DNA from: an uncultured Pelagibacteraceae bacterium
GTDB lineage: Bacteria > Pseudomonadota > Alphaproteobacteria > Pelagibacterales > Pelagibacteraceae
DNA: 64,000 nt
NCBI GenBank assembly: GCA_902567235.1
Contig: CACFLX010000004.1
Span: 27,473-91,472, forward strand
Direction: 5' to 3'
Shown one piece after another: positions 46,216-55,839 of this stretch. The notes under the pieces were generated by a model. That model was not told where the DNA came from, made no database searches, and was given only the letters and a program-made list of their open reading frames with translations. Each line of letters starts with the position of its first letter. The stretch's first letter is position 1. The position numbers and the translations under genes are program-made.

Positions 46216-46760
46216 CTTAAAATATATTTTTCTGTAATAATTATATCTAATTTTTTATCATATTTATTTATAGGAACTTTATTTATTTTTTGACATGAGT
46301 AAGCAATTCCTATCTTAAACAATTTTTTTTTATTTGAAAGTTTCTGAATATACCTATCATAGTATCCACCCCCATATCCAATACGATATAATCTATTATC
46401 AAATGCCACTATTGGAACAAATATTATATCAGGAAAAACCTTTTTAGTTTCTTCAGGCTCAGGTATTCCAAATTTATTTAATATTAATAAACTTTTTGTA
46501 GACCATTTATAAAAATCCATCTCATTATTTTTTTTTATAACAGGCAAACTTAATTTCACACCTACTTTTTTTTCTAAACTTTCTAGAATTTCCAATATAT
46601 CAATTTCAGAATTAACTGGATAATAACCTCCAATTATTTTATTTTTCGAAATTATTTTTTTTATTTCTTTAAAAACTTTTGAGAATGAAAATTTAAAATT
46701 TTTATTATTTTTTTTTTTTCTAATATATAATATTTTTTTTCTTATTTTAGATTTTATCAC
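46212..46760 (-). CDS. 5-formyltetrahydrofolate cyclo-ligase
   Basis: C-terminal VPIVAFDNRLYRIGYGGGYYDRYIQ motif. Confidence 0.92.
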   Translation of the reverse strand: MIKSKIRKKILYIRKKKNNKNFKFSFSKVFKEIKKIISKNKIIGGYYPVNSEIDILEILESLEKKVGVKLSLPVIKKNNEMDFYKWSTKSLLILNKFGIPEPEETKKVFPDIIFVPIVAFDNRLYRIGYGGGYYDRYIQKLSNKKKLFKIGIAYSCQKINKVPINKYDKKLDIIITEKYILR

Positions 46761-46765
46761 AGGTC

Positions 46766-47212
46766 TTACTGTAATGGATTTTCAGAATCAACTTTTGTTA
46801 AAAAATTCTCTATTTGATCAGCTGCCTTTTCAATTGCTTTTTCATAATCTGATTTATTATCTTCTAGCTGATTTTTAAGTTTTTTTTGTTCATCATTTAA
46901 ATTGTTTATCTCATTTTCTTTTTTTTCTTTGTACTCATATACAAGAGATTTTAATTCTTTAAATTTTTCTGTTAAATTTCTTAATTCTTTTATTTTTTGA
47001 TCTATTTTTTTTTTAGTTTCAAAATACTCATCCATAGTAGTAATAGCTGAAATTAATAAAAGTTTATTTTCTCCAATGTTTCCTAGGGATGATTTTAAAT
47101 CATTAAATTTTTCATTCAGGTGAACCGAAAGCTCTTCCAAATGTTCTTCTTGGCCATCTTCGCAGGATAATAAAAATTCTTTGTTATTAAATTTTATATT
47201 TACATTTGCCAT
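46766..47212 (-). CDS. zapA: ZapA-like cell division protein
   Basis: N-terminal ZapA fold pattern then a long coiled coil; adjacent to the formyl-THF ligase gene. Confidence 0.75.
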   Translation of the reverse strand: MANVNIKFNNKEFLLSCEDGQEEHLEELSVHLNEKFNDLKSSLGNIGENKLLLISAITTMDEYFETKKKIDQKIKELRNLTEKFKELKSLVYEYKEKKENEINNLNDEQKKLKNQLEDNKSDYEKAIEKAADQIENFLTKVDSENPLQ

Positions 47213-47523
47213 TTATCTATTTCCTCTAACAAACTATCTGTTTCTTGATTTAATTCATCAATTTTATCAGAAAATTCTATTTCTTTTTTTACTTCAAATT
47301 CCTTTCGATTGTTTAAATCGTCAATCTTTGACTTAAGTTTTTGATAATTTTGCTGAAGTTCTAAATAATTTGCTTCTAATTCTTTTTTTTCAATTTCTAA
47401 TTGATTTTTTTGCTGATCTAAATTTGAGATAGTTTCCTTTAAATTTAAATTTTGAGGATTTATTGAATTTAATTTTTCTAAGGCTTCATTAAGCTTTTTT
47501 TCTTTTTCGTGTATAGAATTCAT
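47200..47523 (-). CDS. short coiled-coil protein (DUF4164-like)
   Basis: Heptad-rich Lys/Glu/Leu protein; Met at 47523 preferred over track start 47586. Confidence 0.6.
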   Translation of the reverse strand: MNSIHEKEKKLNEALEKLNSINPQNLNLKETISNLDQQKNQLEIEKKELEANYLELQQNYQKLKSKIDDLNNRKEFEVKKEIEFSDKIDELNQETDSLLEEIDKWQM

Positions 47524-47576
47524 ATATATATAAATATAATAATAAATTGATTCACCCAAGTCTATAAAGGATATTT

Positions 47577-49529
47577 TTGAAAGCAAATAATAAAGATTTA
47601 TCCAACGCTATCAGGTTTTTATCCATTGATGCTGTGCAAAAAGCTAACTCTGGACACCCTGGTATGCCAATGGGCATGGCAGATGTAGCAACAATATTAT
47701 TCAAAGACTTTCTAAAATTTAATCCAAAAAATCCAAATTGGCTTAATAGAGATAGGTTTATTTTGTCAGCTGGTCACGGTTCTATGCTGCTTTATTCTTT
47801 ATTATACTTAACTGGATACAAAAGTGTTTCCTTAAAAGATATAAAAAACTTTAGACAATTAAATTCAATTTGTGCAGGACATCCAGAATACATACCTAAT
47901 TCAGGAATAGAGACCACTACTGGGCCCTTGGGGCAAGGAATAGCAAACTCAGTGGGAATGGCAATTGCAGAAGAAATTTTGAAAGAAAAAATTGGTAAAA
48001 ATATTATAAATCACAAAACTTATGTTCTAGCTGGAGATGGCTGTCTAATGGAAGGTATAAGTCATGAGGCTTTAAGTCTAGCTGGTCATTTAAAATTAAA
48101 AAATTTAATCATGTTGTTTGATAATAATTCTATATCAATTGATGGACCAACTAGTCTTGCTGTATCTGATAATTTTAAAAAAAGATTTGAAAGTTATGGC
48201 TGGGATTATATTCCAATTAATGGTCATGACGAAAAACAAATATCAAAAGCACTTAAAAAAGCACAAAAAGCAAAAAAACCTACTGTAATATCTTGTAAAA
48301 CTGTTATCGGTTTTGGTTCACCTAATAAATCAGGAAAAGAAACTTCTCATGGAAGTCCTCTTGGTGAAGATGAAATAAAATTAGTAAGAAAAAAATTAAA
48401 ATGGAGTCATCTACCTTTCGAGGTTCCAAAAAAAATATTGGATGAATGGAGAAAAATTGGAAGCAGAGGAATTAAAGAAGCAGAAAAATGGGTTAAAAAA
48501 AATAAATATAAAAAAATTAGCAACGCTTCTTTTTTAAAAGATTTTCTAAAAGAAAAACAAAATGTAATTAATAAACCTGATGCTATTGCTACTAGAAAAT
48601 CATCCGAAAAAATAATCAGTTTTTTAACAAAAAAAAATTCTATTATAATAGGAGGTTCTGCCGATCTATCAGGCTCAAATAATACCAAAACAAAAAATCA
48701 CCAAATAATTAAACCTGGAAATTTTAAAGGAAACTATATTCATTATGGAGTTAGAGAGCATGCAATGTGCGGAATAATGAATGGTTTAGCGCTACATAGT
48801 GAATTAATTCCATATGGTGGAACTTTTTTAATCTTTAGTGATTATTGTAAACCATCAATAAGATTGGCTGCAATAATGAGACAAAGAGTAATTTATGTAA
48901 TGAGTCATGACTCAATTGGACTCGGAGAAGATGGTCCAACTCATCAACCAATTGAACAATTAGCTGGTCTAAGATCTATTCCAAATTTAAATGTTTTTAG
49001 ACCTGCGGATACTGCTGAAACTTTTGAATGTTGGGATCTTGCTGCAATATCTGGTAAAGATCAACCTAGTATAATTGCGGTGAGCAGACAAAAAATTAAT
49101 CAAATTAGAAAAGAATTTACGAACGAAAACAAATGTTTGTTTGGTGCTTATGAAGTTTCAAGAACAAAAAGTGAAATTGATGTGACTATACTGGCAACTG
49201 GCTCTGAAGTTGAATTAGCAACTGAAGTTAGTCAAAAATTGGCCACAGAAAAGATTTATTCAAAAGTTATATCCATGCCATGTCACGAATTATTTGATAT
49301 ACAAAAAAAAGAGTATAAATCTAAAATTTTAAATGAAACAAAACATAAAATTTCAATAGAAGCATCTACAACTGATTATTGGAAAAAATATATAGGTGAA
49401 AATGGAATAGCTTTTGGAATAGATAACTTTGGAAAAAGCGCTCCTTACAAAGAGATTTACGAACACTTTGGTTTAACAAGTAAAAATATAGTAAAAAAAG
49501 TTAAAGAAATGATAAATAATAAAATATGA
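47577..49529 (+). CDS. tkt: transketolase (TTG start)
   Basis: AVQKANSGHPGMPMGMADVATILF, GDGCLMEGISHEA, GLGEDGPTHQPIEQLA. Confidence 0.97.
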   Translation: MKANNKDLSNAIRFLSIDAVQKANSGHPGMPMGMADVATILFKDFLKFNPKNPNWLNRDRFILSAGHGSMLLYSLLYLTGYKSVSLKDIKNFRQLNSICAGHPEYIPNSGIETTTGPLGQGIANSVGMAIAEEILKEKIGKNIINHKTYVLAGDGCLMEGISHEALSLAGHLKLKNLIMLFDNNSISIDGPTSLAVSDNFKKRFESYGWDYIPINGHDEKQISKALKKAQKAKKPTVISCKTVIGFGSPNKSGKETSHGSPLGEDEIKLVRKKLKWSHLPFEVPKKILDEWRKIGSRGIKEAEKWVKKNKYKKISNASFLKDFLKEKQNVINKPDAIATRKSSEKIISFLTKKNSIIIGGSADLSGSNNTKTKNHQIIKPGNFKGNYIHYGVREHAMCGIMNGLALHSELIPYGGTFLIFSDYCKPSIRLAAIMRQRVIYVMSHDSIGLGEDGPTHQPIEQLAGLRSIPNLNVFRPADTAETFECWDLAAISGKDQPSIIAVSRQKINQIRKEFTNENKCLFGAYEVSRTKSEIDVTILATGSEVELATEVSQKLATEKIYSKVISMPCHELFDIQKKEYKSKILNETKHKISIEASTTDYWKKYIGENGIAFGIDNFGKSAPYKEIYEHFGLTSKNIVKKVKEMINNKI

Positions 49530-50530
49530 CAGTAAAAATCGGTATTAATGGCTTGGGTAGAATAGGAAGAATGATCATCAGATCATTAATTGAAAATAAC
49601 AATAAAAAAGTAGAAATTAAACATATTAACAGTAGATCAAACTCTGGGGTTGTCTCCTCATTATTAAAGTATGACTCTGTTCATGGAAAATTTAACTGTG
49701 AAATAAAATCTGGAGATAACTACTTAAAATTAAACGGTAAGAATATTACGTTCTCACAACATTCAAATTTAAATGAAATTAATTGGAGGAAATTTGGTGT
49801 AGATTATGTTTTAGAATGTACAGGAAAATTTAATTCAAAAGAAAAGCTTTATACTCATATAAAAAATGGTGCAAAAAAAGTTATTGTTTCCGCACCTTGT
49901 AAAAACGCCGACAAAACTATCGTTTATGGAGTGAATCACAAATCGATTAGCAAAAAAGATTTAGTAATTTCTGCAGCTTCTTGCACAACTAATTGCCTTG
50001 CGCCAATTGTATACGTGTTAAACAATGAATTTAAAATAGAAAAAGGTTTTATGACAACTATTCATTCATATACAACTGACCAAAGACTATTGGACAACTC
50101 CCACAAAGATCCAAGACGGGCAAGATCTGCTACTCAGTCTATGGTTCCAACTTCTACAGGCGCTTCAAAAGCTATCGGAGAAATTATTCCTGAATTAAAA
50201 GGAAAGCTTGAAGGTTTGGCTATAAGAGTACCAACACCAAACGTTTCATTAGTAGATCTTGTATTTAATTCAAAAAACAAACTAACAGTAAAAAAAATTA
50301 ATGACTCTTTTAAAAAAGCTTCAAAAAAGGAGTTGAAAAATGTACTATTTGCAACTGATGAAAAGCTTGTATCAATCGATTTTAATCATAACCCTAATTC
50401 TTCTATCGTAGACCTATCTTTAACTAATGTTGTTGGAGATGACATGGGTAAAGTTTCAGCGTGGTATGATAATGAATGGGGATTTGCTTCAAGGATGTGT
50501 GATTTAGCAGAATATATTCATAAAATCTAA
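49526..50530 (+). CDS. gap: glyceraldehyde-3-phosphate dehydrogenase
   Basis: KIGINGLGRIGRM, ISAASCTTNCLAPIV, WYDNEWGFASRM. Confidence 0.98.
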   Translation: MTVKIGINGLGRIGRMIIRSLIENNNKKVEIKHINSRSNSGVVSSLLKYDSVHGKFNCEIKSGDNYLKLNGKNITFSQHSNLNEINWRKFGVDYVLECTGKFNSKEKLYTHIKNGAKKVIVSAPCKNADKTIVYGVNHKSISKKDLVISAASCTTNCLAPIVYVLNNEFKIEKGFMTTIHSYTTDQRLLDNSHKDPRRARSATQSMVPTSTGASKAIGEIIPELKGKLEGLAIRVPTPNVSLVDLVFNSKNKLTVKKINDSFKKASKKELKNVLFATDEKLVSIDFNHNPNSSIVDLSLTNVVGDDMGKVSAWYDNEWGFASRMCDLAEYIHKI

Positions 50531-50537
50531 TTTTTTC

Positions 50538-51728
50538 ATGAACAGCATTTCAAATAATAATTTAGATCTTAAAGGAAAAAAAGTTTTATTAAGAGTAGAT
50601 TTAAATGTTCCAATGAAAAATGGAGCAATAACCGAAACATCTAGAATTGAAAAAATAATACCAACCATTAAACTTTTGTTAAAAAAAGAGGCAAAAATTA
50701 TAATTATGTCCCATATAGGAAGGCCTAAAGGTAAGGCGGTTAATGGAATGTCTTTAAAACCTATATCAGAAAAATTATCTCATCTATTACAGAAAAATGT
50801 TTTTTTTAGTAAAGATCTAATTAGTGAGAAAACACTTTTGGAAATAAACAAAATTTCAAATGGGTCTATTTTGATGTTAGAAAATATTCGATTTAATAAA
50901 GGAGAAGAAAAAAATGATAACGAATTTTCAAAACAATTATCCTCATTGGGAGACATATATGTAAATGATGCTTTCTCCTGTTCGCATAGGTCTCATGCAT
51001 CTGTTGAGGGAATTACTAAACATATGCCTTCATATTTTGGTCTACAAATTACCGAGGAGATTAATGCATTAAAAAAAATAACCTCAGAAATTGAAAAACC
51101 TGTTTCCCTAATAATTGGAGGTTCAAAAATTTCTACAAAAATTAAAATTATAAACAATTTAATAAAAAAATTTAATAATATTATAATTGTAGGTGGAATG
51201 GGCAATACAATGCTAAAACATACTGGTTCAAATATAGGAAGATCAATATGTGAAAATGAGTGTGGCTCTTTAATTAAAGAAATATTGGAAAACTCAAAAA
51301 AATATAATTGCGAAATTACTATTCCCAAAGATGCAATTGTATCTACCGATCTAAATGGGGAAGGAAAAGAAAAAAAAATAAATGAAATAGAAGAAAACGA
51401 AATGATATTAGATATTGGATCAAAAACAATATCATCTATTGAAACAATTATAAGTAACTCTAGAACAATACTTTGGAATGGTCCTGCGGGTTATTTTGAA
51501 AATCCAAATTTCCAAAATGGGACAAAAAAAATATTAGAATTAATTTCTCAAAAAACAAGTAATGATAAAATTTTTTCTGTAGCAGGAGGTGGTGAAACAG
51601 TTGCTGCAATAAACAAGTTTAAAAAATTTGATTCATTTACTTTTGTTTCAACTGCTGGTGGAGCTTTTTTAGAATATCTTGAAGGAAAAACTCTACCTGC
51701 TATAAAAGCGTTAAATCAAAATGTCTGA
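50538..51728 (+). CDS. pgk: phosphoglycerate kinase
   Basis: KVLLRVDLNVPM, LMLENIRFNKGEEKND, SVAGGGETVAAINKF. Confidence 0.98.
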   Translation: MNSISNNNLDLKGKKVLLRVDLNVPMKNGAITETSRIEKIIPTIKLLLKKEAKIIIMSHIGRPKGKAVNGMSLKPISEKLSHLLQKNVFFSKDLISEKTLLEINKISNGSILMLENIRFNKGEEKNDNEFSKQLSSLGDIYVNDAFSCSHRSHASVEGITKHMPSYFGLQITEEINALKKITSEIEKPVSLIIGGSKISTKIKIINNLIKKFNNIIIVGGMGNTMLKHTGSNIGRSICENECGSLIKEILENSKKYNCEITIPKDAIVSTDLNGEGKEKKINEIEENEMILDIGSKTISSIETIISNSRTILWNGPAGYFENPNFQNGTKKILELISQKTSNDKIFSVAGGGETVAAINKFKKFDSFTFVSTAGGAFLEYLEGKTLPAIKALNQNV

Positions 51729-52731
51729 ATTAAATAACATCGCATTGAAAATTTTATCTCACGGAAAAGGTATTCTGGCTGCTGATGAAAGTACTGGAAC
51801 AATGACTAAGAGACTCAGCGCTGTAAATGTGGAGTCAACCCCAGAAAGTAGATTGCTATTTAGAGAAACACTTTTTTCATCTGAAAGTATGAAAACATCT
51901 ATAGGTGGTGTTATTTTGTATGATGAAACTATAAAACAAAATTCGAGCTCAAAAAAAACTATTCCAGAATTAATTTCATCATCAGGAGCTGTGCCTGGAA
52001 TAAAAGTAGATACAGGAGCAAAATCCCTAGTGGATTCACCTGATGAAAAAATTACAGAAGGATTGGATGGCTTAGGAGAAAGATTAAAAGATTACTATAA
52101 GCTTGGAGCAAGATTTACTAAATGGAGAGGCATTTATATTATTTCAAAAAACTATCCTAGTAAATTATCAATTGATGCTAACGCTAATTCTTTAGCTAAG
52201 TACTCTTCTATAGTTCAAGAAAATGGAATGGTTCCAATTGTAGAGCCCGAAGTGTTGATGGATGGAGATCATACAGCTGAAGATTGTTTAAATAAAACTT
52301 CAGAAGTAATCAAAAAATGTTTTGAAGAGCTAATTCAGCATAAGGTTAGTTTGGAAGGAATAATTTTAAAACCAAACATGATACTTCCAGGAAATAAATC
52401 AAATGAAAAAATTAGTAATGAAAAGATTGCTCATTTAACTTTAAAATGTTTAAAAGATTCTGTTCCAAAAGAGGTACCAGGAATAGCTTTTTTGTCAGGT
52501 GGTCAAACAGAAATAGAAGCAACTGAAAATTTAAATTTGATTAATAAATTTAACGATACAAATTTTATAATGAGCTACTCGTATGGAAGAGCCTTACAAC
52601 AAAGTGCTATTAAGTTTTGGTCAAAAGATATAAAAAATATTAAAGGTACACAGGAAGTTTTTAATCACAGAGCACATATGTGTTCGTTAGCTGCTCAAGG
52701 AAAATGGTCGAAAGAACTTGAGGAAAAATAA
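51721..52731 (+). CDS. class I fructose-bisphosphate aldolase
   Basis: KGILAADESTGTMTKRL, EGIILKPNMILPG (Schiff-base Lys region), FLSGGQTEIEATENLN, SYSYGRALQQSAIKFW. Confidence 0.96.
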   Translation: MSELNNIALKILSHGKGILAADESTGTMTKRLSAVNVESTPESRLLFRETLFSSESMKTSIGGVILYDETIKQNSSSKKTIPELISSSGAVPGIKVDTGAKSLVDSPDEKITEGLDGLGERLKDYYKLGARFTKWRGIYIISKNYPSKLSIDANANSLAKYSSIVQENGMVPIVEPEVLMDGDHTAEDCLNKTSEVIKKCFEELIQHKVSLEGIILKPNMILPGNKSNEKISNEKIAHLTLKCLKDSVPKEVPGIAFLSGGQTEIEATENLNLINKFNDTNFIMSYSYGRALQQSAIKFWSKDIKNIKGTQEVFNHRAHMCSLAAQGKWSKELEEK

Positions 52732-53341
52732 AAAAAATAAGAGATTTATTTATTTAATTTCTCCTAATAAAATTAAAAACGAAGATTTCTACAATAAATT
52801 AAATCAAATATTAAGTTCAAAAAAAGTAAGTTTTTTTCAATTAAGATTAAAAAAAGAAACTATAAAAAAAAAAATTCATATTGGTAAAAAAATAAAAAAA
52901 ATTTGTAAAAAAAACAATGTTAAATTCTTAGTCAATGATAGCCCAATAATTGCAAAAAAAGTAAATGCTGATGGTTGTCATTTGGGGCAAAAAGATATGA
53001 ATATCTTAAAGGCTAGGAAAATATTAAAAAATAAAATTATTGGAATTACTTGTCACAATTCAATAAATTTAGCAAAAAAAGCTATTGCCTATGGTGCAAA
53101 CTATTTAGCTTTTGGAGCATTTTATTCTTCTAGAACAAAAAAAACTAGATATAAGGCAAATATCAAAATACTTAAATTGGCCAAAAAATTAACGAACACT
53201 CCTATTGTGGCAATCGGAGGCATAAATCAAAATAATTATAAAAAACTTTTATTGAATAAAGCAAACTTTTTGGCTATCTCAGGCTACATTTGGAATAATA
53301 AAAAATTAAACCCAAAAGAGGCTTTGAATAAATTAAAATGA
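52718..53341 (+). CDS. thiE: thiamine-phosphate synthase-like protein
   Basis: FLVNDSPIIAKKVNADGCHLGQKD, IIGITCHNSINLAKKA, PIVAIGGINQNNY. Confidence 0.88.
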   Translation: MRKNKKNKRFIYLISPNKIKNEDFYNKLNQILSSKKVSFFQLRLKKETIKKKIHIGKKIKKICKKNNVKFLVNDSPIIAKKVNADGCHLGQKDMNILKARKILKNKIIGITCHNSINLAKKAIAYGANYLAFGAFYSSRTKKTRYKANIKILKLAKKLTNTPIVAIGGINQNNYKKLLLNKANFLAISGYIWNNKKLNPKEALNKLK

Positions 53342-53898
53342 AAATATCTGGAAATGAAATTAAACCTGGAATGCTTTTGGAACATAAAGATGATTTGTGG
53401 GAGGTTCTAAAAACACAACATGTAAAACCTGGAAAAGGTGGGGCATTTAATCAAGTTGAAATGAAAAGTGTAAATAAAGGAACAAAGCTTAATGAAAGAT
53501 TTAGATCAAGTGACAGCATTGAAAAAGCTTCACTAGATGAAGTTAATTACAATTTTTTATATGAAGATGAAAATGATTATCATTTTATTAATCAAGAATC
53601 TTTTGAACAGATAAATTTAAAAAAAGAGATAATTGGTGAAAAAGGTAAATTCTTAAAAGAAGAGCTGAAAGTAAAAATAAATTTTTATCAAGAAAAAGCA
53701 ATCTCTGTAGAATTGCCTAATCAAGTTAATTGTATAATAGAAAGTACAGATGTAGCTTTAAAAGGCCAGACAGTATCGTCATCTTATAAACCGGCAATTC
53801 TAAACAATGGTATTAAAATTCAAGTTCCTCCATTTATTGAAAGTGGAGATCAAATATTAGTTGATACAAGAACAGTTGAATACGTAAAAAAAGTATAA
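53338..53898 (+). CDS. efp: elongation factor P
   Basis: ISGNEIKPGMLLEHKDDLWEVLKTQHVKPGKGGAFNQVEMK. Confidence 0.97.
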   Translation: MKISGNEIKPGMLLEHKDDLWEVLKTQHVKPGKGGAFNQVEMKSVNKGTKLNERFRSSDSIEKASLDEVNYNFLYEDENDYHFINQESFEQINLKKEIIGEKGKFLKEELKVKINFYQEKAISVELPNQVNCIIESTDVALKGQTVSSSYKPAILNNGIKIQVPPFIESGDQILVDTRTVEYVKKV

Positions 53899-53903
53899 AA
53901 TCT

Positions 53904-54644
53904 ATGAATTCAATATCTGCAAATTTAAATATTATGGTTAAAGCTGCAGAAAAAGCTTCAAAAATATTAATCAGGGATTTTGGTGAATTAGAAAAATTAC
54001 AAGTATCAGCAAAAGGTCCCTCAGATTTTGTCACAAACTCAGATAAAAAAGTAGAAAAAATTATTATTGAAGAATTAATAAAATCTAGAAAAAAATTTTC
54101 TGTAATTAGTGAAGAAATTGGTACAATAAATAATTCTGATAAAGATAATATTTGGATAATTGACCCTATCGATGGAACTACTAATTTTTTACATGGGGTT
54201 CCTCATTTCGCTATATCAATAGCTTTAATGTCTAAAAATGAAATTGTAAGTGGTTTAGTTTTCGATCCTATTAAAAATGAAATGTTTTATGCTGAAAAAA
54301 ATAATGGGGCTTTTTTTAATAACAAAAGAATTAGAGTTTCTAAAAAAAAAAAAATTGAAGAATGTTTATTTGGAACAGGTGGAAAAAATGAAACTAATTT
54401 TAATCTTAATACAAGAAAATCTGGAAGTGCAGCTTTAGATATGGCATATGTTGGATCGGGACGTTATGATGGTTATTTTCAAAAAAATTTAAATATTTGG
54501 GATATTGCAGCTGGAATAATAATAGTTAAAGAGGCTGGTGGAAAAATAAATGATATAATGTACTCCGTCGACAAAGAAATCAAAATACTTGCTGGAAGTA
54601 ACTCTATATATGATAAAATGTTAGAAAAGCTTACTAACTTTTAA
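53904..54644 (+). CDS. suhB: inositol monophosphatase family protein
   Basis: [38 protein letters not shown]. Confidence 0.94.
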   Translation: MNSISANLNIMVKAAEKASKILIRDFGELEKLQVSAKGPSDFVTNSDKKVEKIIIEELIKSRKKFSVISEEIGTINNSDKDNIWIIDPIDGTTNFLHGVPHFAISIALMSKNEIVSGLVFDPIKNEMFYAEKNNGAFFNNKRIRVSKKKKIEECLFGTGGKNETNFNLNTRKSGSAALDMAYVGSGRYDGYFQKNLNIWDIAAGIIIVKEAGGKINDIMYSVDKEIKILAGSNSIYDKMLEKLTNF

Positions 54645-54679
54645 TTGTTTTTAGAAAATCTTTTGTTATAAAACCTGCT

Positions 54680-54910
54680 ATGAAAAAAAATATTCACCCA
54701 AAATATCATAAAATCAAAGTTGAAATGACAGATGGGTCTAAGTTTGAAACAAGATCTACCTGGGGATCAGAGGGAGAAACTTTGAAACTTGATATTGATC
54801 CTATTTCGCATTCAGCATGGACAGGTGGAAAGCAAAAAATTCTTGATAAAGGAAGAGTAAGTAAATTTAATAAAAAATTTCAAAACTTTAGATCTGAGAA
54901 AAAAGCATAA
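54680..54910 (+). CDS. rpmE: 50S ribosomal protein L31
   Basis: [29 protein letters not shown]. Confidence 0.95.
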   Translation: MKKNIHPKYHKIKVEMTDGSKFETRSTWGSEGETLKLDIDPISHSAWTGGKQKILDKGRVSKFNKKFQNFRSEKKA

Positions 54911-55488
54911 TGACAAATACACTTTTAATGCCTATGGCGACAGCTGTATGGCTTGTCGAAAATACAACTTTAACTTTTAAACAAATTGCAGAATTTTGTA
55001 ATTTACATGAAGTAGAAATTCAAGGTATAGCTGACGGTGAAGTAGCAAAAGGAATTGTTGGTTACAATCCTATAATCGCTGGACAATTAACAAAAGAAGA
55101 AATTGAACTTTCATCAAAAGATCAAGCAAGATCACTAAAAATAAATGATTACAACTTAGACATATCTAGTGACAAAAATAAAATAAAAAAATATGTTCCT
55201 TTGTCAAAAAGACAAGATAAACCAGACTCAGCACTATGGTTAATTAAACAACATCCTTCTTTGAAAGAATCTCAAATTTCTAAGTTGGTTGGTATAACAA
55301 AAAATTCAGTAACAGCAATTAAAAATAAAAGTTATTGGAATTTTAATAATTTAAATCCAAAAGATCCTGTGGCTATTGGCTTATTTTCTCAAAAAGATTT
55401 ACAAGAAGCTTTGGAGAAAGCAGAAAGAAGAATTAAAAGAGAAAAAAAACTAAAAGAAAAAGAAAAATTAAATCAAAATATTAAGTGA
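54910..55488 (+). CDS. DUF1013 / TrcR-like regulatory protein
   Basis: MPMATAVWLVENTTLTFKQIAEFCNLHEVEIQGIADGEVAKGIVGYNPI, conserved alphaproteobacterial family. Confidence 0.88.
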   Translation: MTNTLLMPMATAVWLVENTTLTFKQIAEFCNLHEVEIQGIADGEVAKGIVGYNPIIAGQLTKEEIELSSKDQARSLKINDYNLDISSDKNKIKKYVPLSKRQDKPDSALWLIKQHPSLKESQISKLVGITKNSVTAIKNKSYWNFNNLNPKDPVAIGLFSQKDLQEALEKAERRIKREKKLKEKEKLNQNIK

Positions 55489-55548
55489 TAAAGAATATAG
55501 ACAACCAATTTATTAAATGCTATGAAGTCGTCTTTTTAGGAGGGTGTT

Positions 55549-55743
55549 ATTAAAATAGAAGTAAAAGATAATAATGTAGAGCAAGCTCTAAGAGTTTTGA
55601 AAAGAAAACTGCAAAGAGATGGATTTTTTAAAATAATAAAATTAAAAAATACATATGAAAAACCCTCTGAAAAGAAAAAAAGAATTCTACAAGAAAATAT
55701 AAAAAGAGTTAAAAAACTAAATAAACTCAAAAATAGAATTTAA
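55549..55743 (+). CDS. rpsU: 30S ribosomal protein S21, apparent ATT start codon
   Basis: Translation (I/M)KIEVKDNNVEQALRVLKRKLQRDGFFKIIKLKNTYEKPSEKKKRILQENIKRVKKLNKLKNRI*; strong AGGAGG upstream; no in-frame ATG/GTG/TTG between the preceding in-frame TAG and the S21 start; missing from the ORF track. Confidence 0.88.
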   Translation: MKIEVKDNNVEQALRVLKRKLQRDGFFKIIKLKNTYEKPSEKKKRILQENIKRVKKLNKLKNRI

Positions 55744-55749
55744 CTAAAC

Positions 55750-55826
55750 CGCGGGGTGGAGCAGCCTGGTAGCTCGCAAGGCTCATAACCTTGAGGTCGG
55801 CGGTTCAAATCCGTCCCCCGCAACCA
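55750..55826 (+). tRNA. initiator tRNA-fMet (CAT), CCA encoded
   Basis: CGCGGGGTGGAGCAGCCTGGTAGCTCGCAAGGCTCATAACCTTGAGGTCGGCGGTTCAAATCCGTCCCCCGCAACCA; C1-A72 mismatch typical of initiators. Confidence 0.97.
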
Positions 55827-55839
55827 ATTTAGTTTAAAA

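Noticed and set aside
46700-46800. Possible 6S RNA locus between the formyl-THF ligase and zapA genes
   Set aside because: Only ~5 nt separate the two genes, so there is no room for 6S RNA here
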